Positions 4,349 through 6,147 of a DNA stretch of 6,147 bases are shown here, piece by piece. The stretch spans positions 1 to 6,147 of the forward strand of contig CAAGKS010000077.1 of assembly GCA_900770605.1 (NCBI GenBank), given 5' to 3'. Origin of the DNA: Clostridia bacterium. Its GTDB lineage: Bacteria; Bacillota; Clostridia; Oscillospirales; CAG-272. How positions within the stretch are numbered: position 1 is the stretch's first letter; the number at the start of each line of letters is the position of its first letter. Position numbers and translations under genes: made by a program. The notes below the pieces were generated by a model, which ran no database searches, was not told the DNA's origin, and was given only the letters and a program-made list of their open reading frames with translations.

Positions 4349-6147
4349 TCAGATCAGCTTTTTCTTGATCTTTATCTCATCGGCTATGCGCATCCATTCG
4401 GTGCATACCGCGTCGCTCGGCAGGCAGAGGTCTCCGCGGGGAGAAACGCCAACCGTTCCTATCTTAACTCCGTCAGGCAAGCAGGAGCGCTTGAACTGCT
4501 GGGAGAAGAATCTGCGAATGAGATTTTTTAGCCAATAGATGAGCTCATCGTCGGTATATTCGCAACCAAACGCGTGCTTTGCGATCCTGAAGAGCTTGTC
4601 GGGAGCAAAGCCGTATCTGAGCATATAGAATATATAGAAATCGTGCAGACGGTAAGGACCAACGAGATCCTCGGTCTTTTGCGCGATATTTCCGTTCTTG
4701 TCGGCAGGGAGAAGCTCGGGGCTTACGGGAGTATCAAGCACGTCGCGAAGCACAGCGCTCAGCTCGTCCGCGCCCTCGTTTGCCGCGCAGTCAGCGCAGA
4801 ACGCAACCACGTTGCGCACCAAGGTCTTGGGAAGACCTGCATTAACTCCGTACATAGACATCTGGTCGCCGTTGTAGGTAGCCCAACCGAGTACGAGCTC
4901 GGAGAGGTCTCCCGTGCCGATCACCAAGCCGCCAACCATATTCGCAACGTCCATAAGGACCTGAGTGCGCTCGCGAGCCTGCGCGTTTTCAAATACAACG
5001 TCAGTCTTTGCGGGGTCGTGACCGATATCGGCAAAATGGCGCATTACCGATTCACCAATGTTGACGGAGCGGAACTCCGTTCCAAGCTGCTCGCAAAGTA
5101 TCTCGGCGTTTGTGCGAGTTCTTTCGGTAGTGCCGAAGCAGGGCATAGTAACGGCAACGATGTCGCTTCTCTTACGTCCGAGAATATCCATCGCGTGAGC
5201 GCAAACGAGCAGCGCAAGGCAGGAATCAAGTCCGCCTGAAATGCCTATAACCGCCTTTTTGGCGTGAGCGGCGGTCATGCGCTTTGCAAGTCCGTTTGCC
5301 TGCATATTGATTATGGTAGCGCATCTTTGCGCTATCTCAGCCTCTGTGCCGGGAAGGAAGGGAGAAGCCGATATTTTTCTTGTAAGACGCGTGGGCTTTG
5401 ATTTGAGAGAGAATTCCACCGTTGTAAAGTCCTCGGAGCTCTCGCAAAAGAAGGACGAGCCCCGCTTGCGCTCGGAGGATATCAGAGCGAGGTCTATATC
5501 GGTGATGGAAAATCTTGAATCACGCGAAAGGGGAGCGCGGCAGGCAAGAAGATTTCCGTTCTCAAATATATAGGACTCTCCGCCAAAAACGCCGTCCGTC
5601 GTGGACTCGCCCTCAGAAGCCGCGGAAAGCATATACGCGCATTTGTTGCGAGCGCTCGCAGAGGTGAGAGTAGCCTTTGTAAACTGTTCGTCACCAACAA
5701 GATAAGGCTTCGCAAAGGGATTTACGATAAGCGTAGCGCCTGCGGCGCAAAGAGCGGTCGCGGGAGATACGGGAGAAAAACACTCCGTTCCAATCTCAAC
5801 GCCGATCTTGAGCGTGGGCATATCCTTGCATTTGAATATGATATCCGCGCCAAAGCGTGTGCGCTGTCCGCACAGGGTCATCTCCTCAGAGCCGCATTTT
5901 GAGTAGGACGAAAAATATCTTTGCTCCGCAGAGGAAAGGATAGACTTGGGAACTACTCCAAGTATCTTTCCTTTTTGACAAATAGCGGCACAGTTATAAA
6001 TTTTGTCATTGACAAAGAGGGGAAAACCGACTATAATAATAGTATCCGAGGAAGACGTTTCCCGAAGCACACATTCAAGCGCCGACTGCGCGCCCAAGAT
6101 GAGAGTGTCGGAGAATAAAAGATCAGAGCAGCTTGCAGAGGTAAGAC
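4349..6147 (-). CDS. nadE: NAD+ synthase, two-domain glutaminase-synthetase type with a glutaminase domain lacking its catalytic Cys (5' end outside window)
   Basis: NadE makes NAD+ from nicotinic acid adenine dinucleotide, ATP and an amino donor; the two-domain form normally takes ammonia from glutamine through an N-terminal nitrilase-type domain. The frame is open to the right edge, with LTSASCSDLLFSDTLILG before the TTG at 6097, matching the family's C-GD-F-xDTLL segment. The TTG is therefore internal, and about 45-55 N-terminal residues, including the catalytic Glu, lie outside. Of 598 visible residues, the synthetase half is canonical: SGGLDS ATP-pyrophosphatase loop (codons 5239-5222), IGTGDLSEL, GWATYNGDQMSMYGVNAG, and C-terminal FKRSCLPDG and SPRGD. 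In the glutaminase half the catalytic Lys is present (GVVPKS, codon 5947-5945), as is SEGESTTD, but the nucleophile motif EICED reads EIGTE, with Gly (codon 5791-5789) in place of Cys. Predicted to use free ammonia. It ends nine bases from the shared terminator. Function assignment is firm; loss of glutaminase activity is inferred. Confidence 0.95.
   Translation of the reverse strand, partial: LTSASCSDLLFSDTLILGAQSALECVLRETSSSDTIIIVGFPLFVNDKIYNCAAICQKGKILGVVPKSILSSAEQRYFSSYSKCGSEEMTLCGQRTRFGADIIFKCKDMPTLKIGVEIGTECFSPVSPATALCAAGATLIVNPFAKPYLVGDEQFTKATLTSASARNKCAYMLSAASEGESTTDGVFGGESYIFENGNLLACRAPLSRDSRFSITDIDLALISSERKRGSSFFCESSEDFTTVEFSLKSKPTRLTRKISASPFLPGTEAEIAQRCATIINMQANGLAKRMTAAHAKKAVIGISGGLDSCLALLVCAHAMDILGRKRSDIVAVTMPCFGTTERTRTNAEILCEQLGTEFRSVNIGESVMRHFADIGHDPAKTDVVFENAQARERTQVLMDVANMVGGLVIGTGDLSELVLGWATYNGDQMSMYGVNAGLPKTLVRNVVAFCADCAANEGADELSAVLRDVLDTPVSPELLPADKNGNIAQKTEDLVGPYRLHDFYIFYMLRYGFAPDKLFRIAKHAFGCEYTDDELIYWLKNLIRRFFSQQFKRSCLPDGVKIGTVGVSPRGDLCLPSDAVCTEWMRIADEIKIKKKLI

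Noticed and set aside
4574..5239. A 221-codon open frame on the plus strand opposite nadE
   Set aside because: It lies entirely antisense to well-conserved NadE motifs, including the synthetase core, and its translation shows no recognisable domain. It is a codon-bias shadow.
4349..6097. nadE starting at base 6097
   Set aside because: The codon there is TTG, with no need for initiation, and the upstream frame to the window edge continues the family's conserved sequence. The real start is outside the window.

Overview
The window looks like chromosomal DNA of an anaerobic Firmicute of the class Clostridia, probably an uncultured gut or rumen lineage. The grounds are a ThiT-type thiamine transporter (a Firmicutes-centred ECF substrate-binding subunit), a short WYL-family-like regulator, a two-domain NAD+ synthase, strong GGAG/GAGG ribosome-binding sites, hairpin-plus-U-tract terminators and roughly balanced GC content. 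No mobile element, RNA gene or CRISPR array was seen. The species assignment is inference.

Layout from left to right. (1) The 3' part of a plus-strand thiT gene (2-358) runs off the left edge. (2) A bidirectional hairpin terminator (379-418) separates it from a minus-strand pair: an unrecognised eight-helix membrane protein with an acidic, repeat-containing tail (2043 to 1033), followed 35 bases downstream by a 183-residue HTH regulator (997 to 446). The regulator appears to have a WYL-type HTH and the C-terminal WCX domain but no WYL domain between them. (3) A 206-base divergent intergenic region (2044-2249) holds a good sigma-A promoter for the plus strand, a weaker one for the minus strand, and an imperfect 21-base direct repeat overlapping the plus-strand promoter. 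(4) A complete 681-residue Zn/Cd/Pb-type P1B-2 ATPase follows (2250-4295), with a His/Asp/Cys-rich N-terminus in place of the usual HMA domain. (5) A second bidirectional terminator with a UUCG loop (4311-4332 core) lies between the ATPase and a convergent minus-strand nadE (6147 to 4349), whose N-terminal end lies beyond the right edge.

Most genes are housekeeping or homeostasis functions: vitamin B1 uptake, metal efflux and NAD+ synthesis. Two points stand out. The NadE glutaminase domain has glycine where the family has its catalytic cysteine, while the synthetase domain looks intact; this predicts an ammonia-dependent enzyme that keeps a dead glutaminase domain. The membrane protein plus HTH-WCX regulator pair is an uncharacterised unit divergent from a metal pump that has no obvious ArsR or MerR regulator beside it. 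No wholly new multi-gene system can be demonstrated from this window.
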